DNA of 64,000 nucleotides from Epiperipatus broadwayi (GCA_028023455.1 JAQFVV010013406.1:62001-126000); one strand, 5' to 3'. Positions 48,723 to 63,560 are shown, counted from the stretch's first letter. The notes: generated by a model not told the origin, from the letters alone. Numbers and translations are program-made.

Positions 48723-49523
48723 AACAGTAGATGTAATAAAAGTTCTTGATATCAAGCAATCTGTTTAATATATTTTTTGTGTTTTTGATTAAAAGCATAT
48801 CATAATAATTCATGTCAAAATATCATCTTGTAAATGGATTTTCCTCTTCCTCCTCTCATAAAAAGAAAATTATAATAAATAAATAAGAATATAATTATCT
48901 TCACAATAATTTTTTATATATTTTGGCATTAAAAGAGGCATCTGTTTCTAGCAGTATTTATTATTATTTACTAATAAAACCATACATTTCAGTTTTCACA
49001 ATAATTTCCTTTTTCAAGAGAAATTTAAATAAATATGAAGAATAAAATATTATCAATATAACATTATATTTTTTGTAAATTTTTAACTTTCATTATTTAT
49101 AAAGCATTATAAAATGCTGATTTCCCCCCCCAGTTTTCTATGGTAGCACTTAAGATTTGTGGCAAGGCTTTGGAAAATAAAGATTATATTTTTATTTCCA
49201 CAGTTAGAACAATTATCAATAACTACTTTTTAAAAATTTGTGTTTAATCTTTCAGTAAATAATATAATTAGTATACATTAAATGATAATAAATTGTTATG
49301 TGTAAAAATTATATTTATTTATATCATTTTCAAAAATTAATTTGCATGTACTGTGACTTTGTTGTAGGAAATTAAAAAAGACATCATGGACACATATATT
49401 TTTACTGTGTTATGTCATTACAAAGATGTGATTTTAAATACATTATTTTTTCCCAAAATAAAAAGTATCATATAGATTTTTATTTTTATTATATATTAAA
49501 ACAAAAATTTTCATGAGAAAAAG

Positions 49524-49586
<63 letters not shown>

Positions 49587-51737
49587 CTCATAATTCCTCA
49601 CTTTATAATTAGAAGTCTATTGTGTCAATGTTTCAAATGGATAATATCTTCCATCAAAGGGATAAATTATTGCTTATTAAAGATTTTGCATTGCTTTATA
49701 AAGAAAGTTTAGCAGTTCCCAATGTTTCTTTAGCTATTTGGAAAAAAATAACTATGAACCCATTTAATAACAATTATATCTGATCATTCATCAGATTATA
49801 TATAGGTTGATTTCTTTGAAACTCAATTGTAACACAAAATATTAACCCTAACAAGAAATCTCAAATCACAGGCATAACAAGAAAGATTCACTGCCACTTT
49901 AATCAAGGACCTGTTTCTGTATCATACATTATCATGAGTGTAAAATTAATATTATGATTCACAATAAAATCATTATGTGGTCATTACAAAGATATAGATT
50001 ATTAATATAAAATATCAATTAAGTATTATAGAAAGATGTAAAACATCTAAAATCACAGAACAAAATTGAATAACTTAAAGAAAATTCAAAAATTAAAAAT
50101 ACACAAAGACTTGCATTCAAATTTAAGGTAATGTGGCCCAATAAACTGAATTTAAAGATTGATGATGGTTTTATTTATGTTTTTTTTTTTTTTTCATATA
50201 CATGGTAGTTTTGCGTTTTATCAGGATTTAAAAAAAATTAATGAAATAGCCAAACTCCCACCTATACAAAAAGATATTTTACACAAATTATTCAAAGCTT
50301 CTCACTACATTTAAAACCTACTTCTTCAGATTAGTTTGGATTGTGACTTTTTAATATTTTTTAATTTGTTTTGAATAGACAAAAAGGGCAGCATTTAACT
50401 TAGTCCAATTTGTTTTGGAAATTAGGAAGTTCCATATTTTTTCTTCAATTATTGATTTTGTTTTTATAAATTTTTACATTTTTGCAATGACAACCTAATA
50501 TCTTTAACCAATTGACGATAAATAGTGTTTACAGATAAACATTAATAGCCATGTATTTTAATATACTTTATATATAATAAGTTTTAAAAAATTATCAGTA
50601 AATTTTAATATTTCTCACATAACAATTTATATTGCGAATAATCTCTATTAAATATGAATATTTACTTAATCATTATCAGCAGCAGCAACAGCTTATAAAT
50701 GTAATGCCTTGTCATAGCAGTAATTCATTTTACATTTGAATGTGCAAAAAAAAAAAAAAACCCATCTGATTTCAGTGATTATAATTTTAAAAATAGGATA
50801 TTTTTATCCTGCCTATCAATATTGTTTCTAAAATTATATTTCAAAATAAGATCCAAAAATTTATTTATTTTTTATTTGCACTGTATCTAATGTGATCTTT
50901 TAATGTTTGATCATTCGTCTTCATTTCATTCAACTCATTTTTGTTAATCATATTTATTTCCATGTTTTTATTCGATCTATCCCTTTTTTGTTACTTTAAT
51001 CTCCTTGTCTCACTACTGAATAAAAGTTTACCAAATGAAAGTTTTAACCTTTTTTCTTTTTTTTTTATATCAATATTTTTATGCAATAGCAAAAATTTTT
51101 TAAGTTTAAAAAATTCATTTTGTACCGTTGATATCACAAATTTTGTTCAACAGATAATAAAATTCCTTGATCGTTTTAAACATATGTTACTTATCCACAC
51201 ATCACTCAGTAGTTTTATCTTCTATATGTTTACCATTTCCACCCTAATTTTATTAACATTTTTCTTTAATTAATACAAATTATTCAGTAATTTTATAAAC
51301 TAATTGCATTCCAAAGTTTTTACAAACAAATTTTATTTTAATTTTCCATATTTATTATTTTAATTTATAAATTTAAAAAAAGTTTTCCTTAACCTATTTA
51401 AAAAGGAAAGTTTTAAATCTTTCCCTACCCCCCCCCCCCCTTTTTTTTTAAACAAATAGTTTTATTATACTTTAATGGCAAAAAGACGCAATACTTTTAT
51501 TTTTACAAGTTTGAGTTTTAAAATCCACTTTAAAAACATACTGTATCTTTCTACTTTCTTTTTTAATAATTTAAGCATTTATTTTTCAATGAAAGATATG
51601 TAACGTGAGCTATATATGTGCGCCTGGCAAATATATATATATATATGCTACCAGTATGATCTATATATTCGACTTGATGGTATTTCTTTTAAAACCATTA
51701 TGTTTCATATTCATTTCAGGACAATATATATATATAT
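48721..51737. other. AT-rich non-coding DNA
   Basis: Contains a (TA)n array at 49529-49583, T- and A-runs, a C9 run near 49123 and a C13 run at 51428-51440. The ORFs at 50941, 51605 and 51616 are hydrophobic or TA-derived readings with no domain. Nothing else supported. Confidence 0.55.
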
Positions 51738-54700
51738 TATACCCTCCTCCCCCGTCGCCGCCTCTCACACGCGTGCACTCCATAGAAAACAATCTATATA
51801 ATAATGTTTGTTTAAAATATATTCCGGGGTTCTCTCTCTAGCTCAGTCTTAAATAAAATGAATGAAATTAATTTACTACTAGCTCTAAAACTTTAAAATA
51901 TAAATACAGTTATATTATTAAAATTTTATTATTTTCATGAGACATGGAGCGACGACACGGGGAGCGAGACAGACTACATTGAGATATATCCACATGATAC
52001 TATCCCAATGACATAAGAACACTATACTAAATAATCAACTTATGGTATTCTTATGACTTTCCAAGTTCTTTTCATTACGATTAAGAGAATAATCATATCT
52101 TAATTATTCTTTGTAATAATAATCTAGCTCAATTAATTAATTTAAGTAAAAATAAAATAAAATCAAATCAAATAAATCTCAGGTTCATAAATTGCATTTA
52201 AACTGATTTAAATTACGGTAGTAAACTATGAGAAGGGAATTTTATGTCATAAATTCACTACGTAACAACTAACAATAATAAATAAGAATAATGATAATAA
52301 TAGTATAATGTAATCCTATTTCTTCTTAAATGAAATAAATAAATAAATATTACGTTCGTGGTAGTATTTAATAATCTGACAATCAAAATACGTGTTGTAA
52401 TATTAGCATATAATTTATTTTAATATTGTGGCAACCAACTTATGACCAATAAAACGATATAATGATAATCCTTTAATTTTATCATACAAATGAAATTTCA
52501 AGAATTATTATAACACTTTTATGTTTATCTACTTTGTGCAAAATTATATGTCTGTTGCAATTATAAATGTGTATTGCGATATCATGCATTCTATGTGGAG
52601 AAATAATATAACTAAGACACGAAGCTTACAAATAAATTTACAACATAGTTTATTAATAATTATACAAATAACAATATTTACATTATGTACATCGGATATC
52701 CCTATTTTCCTGTTACAAAATTACTTTACTAGTTTATCTCTTAACATTAAATTTCTACTTATTTTATTTTTAACTCTTATACAGTATTATTATTACTAGA
52801 TACCTGATTTTAATTTAGCTTGTTACAAAAATGTATCTATCAATAATTATCATTAATACTTTATATCTCTATTAATTTTAAAATTATATTTTTACAAAAA
52901 TTTTTACCTTCGTAGTAAAATTATACAAAATCATAAAATTCTATTTTATATTATTATTCGTATGGAATCCCAAAGATTCAAACCCTTCTTGACATTTTGA
53001 TGTTCCGTTTTATTATTGACTATACAATAATTATTAATCCAATACTTATCCAAGCCTTTGCTTCGTATGATAATTATAATCATTAACACAACATGCACAA
53101 ATACATATATCTGTTACACATTATTGAATCATTTTTTTCAACCAACATGCAATCTCTATGTTTACATATCATATAAAATATTAAAATTTTATTATTACTT
53201 TAAAAAACTTTGTTTAGATTTTTCTTTTTAAAAATCTTATATTCATTTCAGAATTACTTTTTAAAACTATATCATATGATTCTTCATCTCTTTATGACAT
53301 TTATACTTTCACTTTTAAAAATAACAATTCTAACTCATTCTAGTAAATAACTATTCTTACATAACAACAACCTAACCTCATTTCTATTTTATGTATCATT
53401 TCCATAAGAATATCTTTCTGACGATGTATATTCATGAAACAAGGATAGCGAAAATAGATGCGTAGGATCAAAACAACTAGAATATTATCCGTCATAAAAT
53501 TTTACAATGATGGCACAGTGAATTTAAAGAACACCATAGAGGAGTGACCTTTATCTGTCTATCCACCTCTACTATAGGAGTGATGCTAAAGCTATTCCTT
53601 CAGCTTTATATAACATCAAAAAGTTTCAAAAATACATAAAAAAAAACACTGTCCAAAATATATGTGTTCAGTGATAGGACTTAGTTAGCTATACTGAAAT
53701 CACACAAAATACTATGATCCAAATATTTGATTTTATTATTTCTTGGCAAAAAAACATCATCTTGGTTTCCTCTACACCAGTACTACCAAGTCACTATCCG
53801 ATTTTATTTCTCTAGATTTATCTATGCAATACATCGACAAATTTCTGTCTACATTTCTAACAATAATAAAATTCATTTTTAGTTCTAACTATACAGCTAT
53901 TCTTAAGAAAATCTTTTACTACTTATCTCGTATATTTATAATATACCAACTATTTTAAAATTATCTGAAGATTTTGCAACATAAAAGTTCAAAAGAATCA
54001 CATAATTATCATGATACTTATTATTAATTATATTTTTTAAAACAACTTCTTGCATGCACATTTAAAATTACTACTATCTCAAATATATGTTTTAATGTTG
54101 GATAAAATGTGTATTTATAATTTAAAAACTTTCATACATCATTCTTCATTAATAGATGACCTAAAAAAAAATACATTATGCATTATCAATAATATCACAA
54201 TTACCAACGATCTCTATCTTCTTGATCGTATTCTGAAGGCTTCACCATTCCATTACTTCTTGTAGATATTTAAAACTTCCATACATACATTTTATTTTAT
54301 AATAATATTTCTATCATTCTATTATATTTAAAATCTCCTTATTCTTAAATTCATGTTTATATGTTTCCCTAAGCTAATATAGAATTTTTATATTTTAAAT
54401 ACAATCAAATAAAATATTAAATTATATTTACGATACTGCTTTGTCGAACTTGCTTGAAAATTGTTCATCGTAAAGCTAAAAAAAATATACTTTATTTTTC
54501 TTCAGTCACTTAATGTTCTATAAAAAAAAATAACTGTTTAATAATCTTCATCGACGATGATCCTTAGTTTTCTCAATATTTTATACAATTATTAATTCTT
54601 GATATTTCCTTCAACATAGTCTGCTAGCTTTTTTCCCGCGCGTCTGGTTTCCCCCGATGCATCTTGTAGATATTCTATTTTAAATCTTCAATAAATTTCT

Positions 54701-56210
54701 GGTTTCCATGGATCCATTTTATTTAGTCGTTTAATTTTATATTTCTTTGATCACGCATTATTTTCATTGAATACTTTATAATATTTTTCTCTTCTTGTTG
54801 GATAAAGGTTTCAGCTCTTTTTCTATAAAATACATATAGCACTTTCATATTAGTCTTTAAATTTTTCTTTACTTTATTCTAACATTCTGGAACTATAGTT
54901 TTAATAATATTTCCCTTTAAAAATAAACACTTTTCTTCATTATTATTTTTCTTGATACTTGAACGCATATTAAAATTTTGTTCATAGAGAAGTATAACTT
55001 AGTTTTAAGATAGCTCTGTAAATTTATCGTCATAAATTGTTCTTGACGACCAACAGCTTCTTTTTCAGATTTTCACATAGCGTCCCAATTGTATTCCTTT
55101 CAGTTATAAGATTAAGTTTCAGGTTGAGCACAACTAAAGTAGCATTAAGATGATTTCCCATTATTTTTCTTTCATCAATCACTTTAAATATTTCTTCTTG
55201 TATTTCCATGTTACTGTAGGCTTTCTGGTTAAATTTGAATAAAATTTCCTGGTAAGATCACTTATAAAATTAGAAATTCATGTCTTTGCAGTCAAAAATA
55301 TATTATATGTTACAGTATAACTTTTAGAATAATACGAAATTATAGATTTATATTACTTTCAGCTACGATGTTACCAGCTATCAAATGTGTTACTTTCTCT
55401 TTCACTTTCACATTACTTCTCCCGCTCTGTATAATTCTTAGATTTTTGTCTGTTAATTTTACATCCTTTGATTGGTTAATATTTATTTTAGCGCGAACAA
55501 TTTATTCATTTTATTTTGATAACAGAATGGATTTTCAAAGTTAAGAACTGATGACGTAATGTCTGGAATATTTATACCAATATTTTTAAATTCAATTATA
55601 ATTTTATATAAAAAAAATCATCTAAGTTTTAAAATAATTATTAAAACAATATTTAATATTTTTAACTTTCACTTTAAAGATCGATGGCAATTATATCTAG
55701 TTTTAAATTCACACAGTTTATTATTATTTTAACAAGAGTGTGTGTGAAGGTATTTAATATACGGTCACGTGTCTACTAACTTTATAAAAATGATTTTTTT
55801 ATTTACGTCTTGGTTTAAATTACCAAAACTGATGTATTTTATAAAATTTGGAAAATAATTTTAAAATGTTAAACTAAATATAACTCTCACCATCCCACAG
55901 TTTATTAATAAATTATACTCTATTAAATTGGATTATTAAATACAATTATAACATTATATTTCATTTATTTAATTTATTAGTTTTTAAATATTAGACTAAA
56001 TAATTGATATACTTTTAACTATTTATAGCTGTATTATTTTGTATGGCCAGCTTTCACAACCATAAGCAATGATATTTAAGCTTTAAATTGTACTATAAAA
56101 TCTCATTCTCTTATTATTATTTATATATCTTACAAATATAACTTAAAATTTAAAATTTTTTTAATAATTGACCTTTCTACCCTACCTATGACCTACAGAC
56201 AAGGGCACAA
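51738..56210 (-). mobile_element. TA-flanked element, 4.5 kb, copy 2 (inverted)
   Basis: On the minus strand it starts TTGTGCCCTT at 56210 and ends GAGGGTATAA at 51738, each next to a TA tract. It aligns with 44315-48637 (see anchors there), including GTTCTTATGTCATTGGGATA at 52000-52019, about 270 bp from its end. Near the start the minus strand reads TATGGTTGTGAAAGCTGGCC, which could translate as YGCESWP, a string seen in LINE proteins, but the flanking frame does not continue. Short ORFs (52521, 53743, 54050) show no domain. Confidence 0.6.

Positions 56211-56283
<73 letters not shown>
56211..56283. repeat. (TA)n array
   Basis: About 70 bp of TA between the inverted 4.5-kb element and a LINE relic. 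Confidence 0.95.
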
Positions 56284-56287
<4 letters not shown>

Positions 56288-56288
56288 G

Positions 56289-57000
56289 AAAATGATAGAT
56301 GACAATGAGAAAAAAACTGTAATAACAAAAAAAATAGTAGTTAATAAGATGAAGAAAAATAAGTTATCTCAAGTAGATGATATACCAATTAAACTTTTGA
56401 AAGATTGTAGTGAAATCACTAAAAATAAATTATCTGATGTGATAGCAAGATGATATAAAAAAGGTATAATTCCATTTGGTTTTATATCTACAAAAGCTAT
56501 TGTATTTTCAAAAAAAGATAATGCAAATGATTACATAAAATATGGGACAATAATTGAAATCTATAACATCATAAAGATTTAATTCATAGTAATTAAAAAT
56601 AGAATACAAAACAGGACATATGAGTTATTGGATAAAAATAAATATGATTTTAGAACTAGGGGAGTAACCAGAAAAGCAATAATTCATTAAAAAAAATTTT
56701 GTTTCAAAAAGGATTGATTTTGTATAGGAAGACTTACATGGGTTTTAATAACTTGAAGAAGGCTATTTTATTCAGAATAAATTGCAAGTTGTTGTTTAAA
56801 ATGATGAAAAATATATAAACATTGATTGGAAAGATAGATGGTTAGTTTTGAATTTTGTAAATATCAAAATACTGAAGTAATTATAGTTGTAATATTAACA
56901 CTAGCATAATAGGTATGAGGCAAAACTGTCCAATGTTACCTTACTTATTTAGTATATTGAAAACTTAATAATGATTATAAAAAGGCTTTAGAATTAATGG
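56289..57000 (+). pseudogene. non-LTR retrotransposon (LINE) reverse-transcriptase relic
   Basis: Translating with several stops and frameshifts gives NKMKKNKLSQVDDIPIKLLK, then FSKKDNANDYIKYGTI (the LINE RT block usually written as PKKGN...YRTI), KNRIQNRTYELLDKNKYDF, TRGVTRKAII (the GTREAI-type block), FNNLKKAILF (motif A with the catalytic D replaced), and MRQNCPMLPYLFS (motif B, usually RQGCPLSPLLF). The catalytic YADD motif and the endonuclease domain were not found, so this is a short decayed piece. Confidence 0.75.
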
Positions 57001-58512
57001 TAGATATGGTTATAGTATCCATTTAACAAATTCAGAAGATATTGAACAAAATGCTTAATATAATGAATATATTTATAAAATTTTTTGAATTAACCTTTTT
57101 AAATTTCGCTTTTTCTCTCTGATTTAACTTTGTCACACATATCAAAGTAAAATATGATAAAATGATTATTACATATCAGAAAAAAACAAATGGTACTTCA
57201 TTCGATAGATATTCATGTTTACTACTGAAATAAATTTTAAATGTTCACATTTTGTTCCTGTAAATATTAAAAAATGAGGATGTAATCAAAATAAAGTCTT
57301 TATATATCATTGTTTAAAAAAGATCATTTAGATGAATCTGAGCAAAGGATTAAGTTAACCAAAAATGTAAAATTAATTAAAAGACAGGTTTCAAGTTAAA
57401 ATAAAAAATAAAAATAATAATAAGAAATTAAAACAATAGGAGAGAAAAAAGTATATAAAGTTGCTCTCTCCATTATTATTCAATCAAGGCTGCTAGATCA
57501 TTCATCAGTTGGATTTGTAATATATAGTTTGCATTGTTATTAGTCTGGACTTTGGGTGCTTTCTAAAGAATGCAGAATATTCAGAAATTGTAAACACAGC
57601 AGTAAGCCAATCATTACTGCTGAGATCAACATACCTGGAGAGGCTGCATGCACCATAAAAGTATCCAACAGGGCTTGATGCTCCAAGTTGTTAGCTATCA
57701 TCTATCCTGTTTGAATCTGTACCTGAAATCAATGCTGAGATTGTAAAGTAGAAACTTCCACATACACCCCCTCTCTCTCTCATTGTTCAACATAAACTTG
57801 GAATAAAAGCCATGAAATCATTGATGGAGGAACAAAAGACCAACTAGTTGGAAAATAAAATAAATGAAAACCTAGATAAAATACATTTAAATATATTCTG
57901 ATCACAGTCTAGACTCTTTATTTTAAATAAATGAACTATAATTAACAGACTATTATAACTATAGCCTAAAGTCATTTATATTTTTCTTATAATACATCTT
58001 TTATTGTTATAATGTGTTAAATATATGTGTGCAGAAATAAATAGTAAGGTTTACTCTCATTGCTATTTTGTCTATTTTCTCTTTCTCTATTGTCACTGTG
58101 TGACCAGTAAATTAGTGTAGAGTTATTATATGAGTAAAGAAAATGTGCTAGACCCTGAGACAGACAATGAACCAGTCATGGGATAATTTAAGCACTGGAT
58201 TGTGTTTCTATCATCCAAAACATGCTTATTATATAACTTATGATTGGCTGGTGTCTGAGGTTGATTCTCAAAACAAATAAAGTGCTTTGGATGGCAGGGG
58301 TTTGAATCTAGAAGTCGATATGGGCCACAGTCTGGAAATGTGATCATGTTATGATTTGCATAGCTTGATCTGACCATGAGTATTGTTGATGGCTCTGATA
58401 TCAATGGTATTCTGTCCTCTGCTTGAAGAGCTGGTTCATTCACATAATATTAAACATATAAATTAAAAATTATGTTAAAAGGTGTTTAAACCCAATTAAA
58501 TAATATTTTAAA
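57001..58512. other. unassigned DNA with two more complex blocks
   Basis: 57001-57470 is AT-rich. 57480-57840 and 58126-58443 are more complex and GC-richer than the surroundings. The latter is open for 105 codons on the minus strand but the peptide (NEPALQAEDRIPLISEPS and onward) has no family I know, and GGTTTGAATCT near 58300 on the plus strand resembles a B box. It may be an old SINE or composite repeat. Confidence 0.4.
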
Positions 58513-58624
58513 TGAACCTGGTTCAATATATATGTATATACATATTGAAGCAGTCGATGTCTAACCACATCAAGCTTCATGCTTCGCCAGCTATAGTAAC
58601 CTCCTGCAGGGCCCACAATTCAGA

Positions 58625-59927
<1,303 letters not shown>

Positions 59928-60199
59928 GCCATCATTGTGAAATATATATATATAATTTATTATCTCTAATATGCCAATATTACCCAAACTTGCAAGTCTG
60001 AAAAAAAAAAAGAGAGTAATTGTTTAATTTGGAAATAAGTGGAGACTTCATCTAAATTCTATCAATAAAGTTTTGTTTATTTTAAATAATAAATTGTTTT
60101 TTGCTTCACTAGTAAAAATTGTAATTATAAATATGCGACTTTTTTCGCATTAAATAATGAAACTATAATTATGCTATAATGTATAATAGGTTTGCTTAG

Positions 60200-61168
60200 C
60201 ACTTTCGAGATTTAATGTTGGAATCTCATACTCATAGCTTTGTGAATAGAAATCGCTCGCTAATTTGGTTTCATTTTAAATCCATTATTCTTGGAGTTTA
60301 GTTAAAATCTTTTACTGTGGATGAATGATGCTAAATTTACTGTTTTAAATTTAAAATTTAATTTTTAAAAGATTGCTAACTTTATAATTAGGACCATCCT
60401 TCTTGCTGTTGCCTGGAGGGCTAATCTTAGCAGTTAATACATATATGAACATCAAAATTAAATATAAATTTTGTCAGTTTAATGTTTGTAAAATTATTAT
60501 TATTCAGTTTATTTTGTTAAATGACTCATGATTAAAACAGATGATTGTGCAGAGGTTGGACTATTTCCAAGCTTTAAAATAATATCTATTGATTATATCT
60601 ATGTCTAATAACATTGCTGGCATGCATTTTCTATTAATCTGATATTTTATCTTTTCCATTTCATTGTCATGTGGGAACTTCAGAAGTCTGAAGCTGCCTA
60701 CTTACCTTTTTCTGAATCGTTCTAATCATAAGTACACACTACTTTCTGTGGAACATGAGGTATGAGGTTTTGATCATGCTATGGTTGACCATGCAGCTGG
60801 AATTCAAGCCTTCAAACCCAGCCTCTCCATTCGGTATCATTTCTCCAAAATAAATGGATATACCAAGCCTATGTTAGTTTTAAATATTCTTTTAAAATGA
60901 TAAAATATCCAAAACCGCCATGATAGCAGGATTTCTTTATTGTATGCTAATGTCATTACTCTTCTCATTAGTTTGCTCACCACCTATTTAATCACAATGA
61001 TGTGTTGAACAAAATGATTCATTTCATAAAATACGTAAGCATGTTAATTATTCAGTATATTGATTTATACTGCTTTCGTTTAAAATCGTTATTGATTTCC
61101 ACAGATGTAAATTAATTTATTTAATGATTGAATAACTTACTTATTTCTTGTAAATGTAACGCATTGTG

Positions 61169-61247
<79 letters not shown>

Positions 61248-61984
61248 CCAAAGATGTCTTTTTCCAAACAATGCTAGTAAAAATACATATAATAATTTCC
61301 ATAAGGTAGATAAAAGATTAAGATTGTATATTTTTACCTGTTTACAAAATCATTTACTACTAAATCTCAAAATACTTTTATATCATTAATTATCAAAACG
61401 TCATGATCTTTTATATTTGCTTTATGCATATACAGCATTTTATCTATAAACATCTTTAAATTGGCATATTAACCCCGCTCAATCTGTAACACACTCCTTA
61501 AAATTATATCCATTAAATAATTAATGTCAGGGGATTTTATAAAAAAACAAACCCGAAGTTTTGTAAATAGACAACATCAACCCAAGCGGGAAACACTTTT
61601 GTATCATATATGTGCGTTTTTAAAATTCTATTAAATATATATTTCATGTAAATCCTGGTTTTTGAATTATTTTCTTTTAGTTAATATTTAAATTATTTTC
61701 TTTAGCTAATAGCTTAGCATTGATAAATGTAACTTTAATAAATGCTATTCCTAGGCTATTCTTATCTCGACCACCATCATCAGTCTGATATTATGCTCTA
61801 CTGCTGTGTTTCTAGGCCTGGGATTAAAATAATTATGCTATATCATCAGGATTGTTGTTCATAAGGTCAGAGACTTGAATAATAGGCAAATATGTTAGAA
61901 TTCGGGATTGCTCCGGACCTGTGCATCTAGAGCATGATCAGATTTGATGTACTTTTGCTTGGATTTTTAGTCTTTTGGGTGAGC

Positions 61985-61986
<2 letters not shown>
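60200..61986. repeat. ~1.7-kb diverged non-coding repeat, copy 2
   Basis: Same-orientation homologue of 11800-13545. Between the shared words GCATTGT and TCCAAACAATG, copy 1 has about 30 bp of ordinary sequence where this copy has a ~72-bp TA array (61172-61243). Stops and indels differ between copies, which argues against a conserved protein. Confidence 0.75.
61172..61243. repeat. (TA)n array inside repeat copy 2
   Basis: Absent from the homologous position of copy 1 near 12750-12780, so it arose or inserted after the two copies separated. Confidence 0.9.

Positions 61987-62054
<68 letters not shown>
61987..62054. repeat. (TA)n array
   Basis: Lies at the shared end of repeat copy 2 and the start of the foldback element. 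Confidence 0.95.
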
Positions 62055-62058
<4 letters not shown>

Positions 62059-62825
62059 CAAATTATACTAGAATAACACTATAAATGTAAAAATGCCTAT
62101 ATAAAACTAAACAATAATTTCTTTGCTACAGCCAGGTTATGGCTTCTTCTGCCATCATGAATAGCAATATAATGTTAATATTTAAATCTCATTAAGGTCA
62201 CCCAAGAGTAATGTCTCCATGGCCAATTTTCTATAAATTGTGAATACTAACAAAATTACACTGTTTATTCAATACATTATCTGTACTATTTATAAAAGAT
62301 GACTCCTTAATTTTTTTTTCATGTGTCATAGCATCGGCTGGGAAACGAACCCACTAACCTGGAACAACTGCTTGTAAAGCGGTTTTGCTGACTTTTTCAC
62401 TACTAATGCTTGACATGCAAACAAAAACTTTTCAAAGCAGTATTCTCCACTACAAATCACTGCATGTTCTGCAAAAAAACAGATTTATATTTATTCGCAA
62501 AACAACATATCTTTTTATATAATATATATATATTCCCTTATTCTCTTTTTAATGCACATTTTGTCTACCCAATGTAACTATTATATATAAAATTACATTT
62601 GTTGATTCTATCAATGCAATCTTTTCTATTAATAATTACGTTTCCTGTATTCATGTGAGAACATTACTGTTTTGTGATTTTAATGAGATTTAAATATTTA
62701 CGTTGTATGGCACTCAAGATTATGGAAGAAGCCATAAGCTTGCTATAGCAAAGAAATTATTGTTTAGTTTTATGTAGGCATTTTTAATTTTGTAGAGTTA
62801 TTCTAGTGTATTTTGTTTATTATAT
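62055..62825. mobile_element. foldback (long terminal inverted repeat) element
   Basis: The left arm (62057-62190) and right arm (62676-62823) are inverted matches: AAAACTAAACAATAATTTCT on the left and AGAAATTATTGTTTAGTTTT on the right, GGCTTCTTC and GAAGAAGCC, TTTAAATCTCATTA and TAATGAGATTTAAA. The ~490-bp centre contains a SINE on the minus strand and no ORF. It is a MITE or foldback type element. Confidence 0.75.
62310..62415 (-). repeat. tRNA-derived SINE
   Basis: On the minus strand: AAGTCAGCAAAACCGC (A-box side), GGGTTCGTTTCCC (B box), AGCCGATGCTATGAC, then an A9 tail. The B box and CCGATGCTATGAC tail match 23600-23695. It lies inside the foldback at 62055. Confidence 0.6.
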
Positions 62826-62847
62826 TTATATTACTTGATATTATATA

Positions 62848-62848
<1 letters not shown>

Positions 62849-62918
<70 letters not shown>
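62849..62918. repeat. (CT)n followed by (TA)n
   Basis: About 34 bp of CT and 36 bp of TA directly before the palindrome that begins TTAAAACGAAG. Confidence 0.95.
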
Positions 62919-62921
<3 letters not shown>

Positions 62922-63003
62922 AAAACGAAGATTTGCACGGGTTAAATATATAAAATACATATTTTGCGGGTTCATCCGTGTTAAAAACTTTTAATATCAA
63001 TTT

Positions 63004-63043
63004 ACTGACGTTTCGACTTGGTCACACAAGCCATCCACAGAGT
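63004..63043 (-). ncRNA. hammerhead-like motif (PLE-4 type), GAAA intact
   Basis: Minus strand: helix I ACU/AGU; CUGUGGA (A6 replaced by U) plus one extra U; helix II GGCTTG/CAAGTC with loop TGTGAC; GAA; self-complementary ACGU as loopless helix III; cleavage triplet GUC. The A6-to-U change would impair a normal hammerhead core, so activity is doubtful. Confidence 0.4.
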
Positions 63044-63176
63044 TATAAAAAGGTAGAAAGACGGTTGTAGAGGCGCTACAATCACTGGTTTGAATAAAAC
63101 ATTGGTGGGATTTTTAATGTTTTATTTAAACCAGTGATTGTAGCGCCTCTACAACCGTCTTTCTACCTTTTTATAA

Positions 63177-63216
63177 CTCTGTGGATGGCTTGTGTGACCA
63201 AGTCAAAACGTCAGTA
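63177..63216 (+). ncRNA. hammerhead-like motif (PLE-4 type), G12 lost
   Basis: Plus-strand twin of 63004-63043 with TCAAAAC in place of TCGAAAC, another CpG decay at G12. Confidence 0.35.
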
Positions 63217-63289
63217 AATTGATATTAAAAGTTTTTAACACGGATGAACCCGCAAAATATGTATTTTATATATATATAATAAAATATAT

Positions 63290-63560
63290 TCTACAAAACT
63301 ATATACATAATTAGCAGCTATTACAACAATACATTTTTGATGTGAAACAATATTTATTCCTTTGTTCAAACACGTTTAAATGCAGCATATCTTTGTCAAA
63401 GCATGACTATGATAAATATACACTGTATCAAAAGCCTGGCTCAGCAAAATAATAAATGTTTTATACTAAAAATTTATACTCTAATAGTTGATCATTATCT
63501 ACATACTTTTATAAAATATATCATATTATACGTTATTGTAAAAAACTGATATATGGAAAA
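63290..63560. other. AT-rich non-coding DNA
   Basis: Nothing recognised. Confidence 0.5.

Larger units (their letters stand above)
62919..63278. repeat. near-perfect palindrome of PLE-4-type ends
   Basis: The left arm (62945-63100) and right arm (63120-63275) are reverse complements with only a few differences over about 155 bp, around a short centre containing GGTGGGATTTT. Arms contain GGGTTCATCC, TTTTAATAT, the hammerhead-like tail and ACGGTTGTAGAGGCGCTACA. They match the outer flanks of PLE-4 (16015, 17370) and the short foldback at 5216. The GIY-YIG coding sequence is entirely missing. Confidence 0.85.

Noticed and set aside
56045-56075. YGCESWP-like reading in the 4.5-kb TA-flanked element, suggesting LINE coding sequence
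   Set aside because: The frame does not continue on either side with LINE motifs, and the homologous site near 44530 has changed reading.
58126-58443. 105-codon minus-strand open frame as a gene
   Set aside because: No splice, start or family evidence; the block looks like an old repeat.
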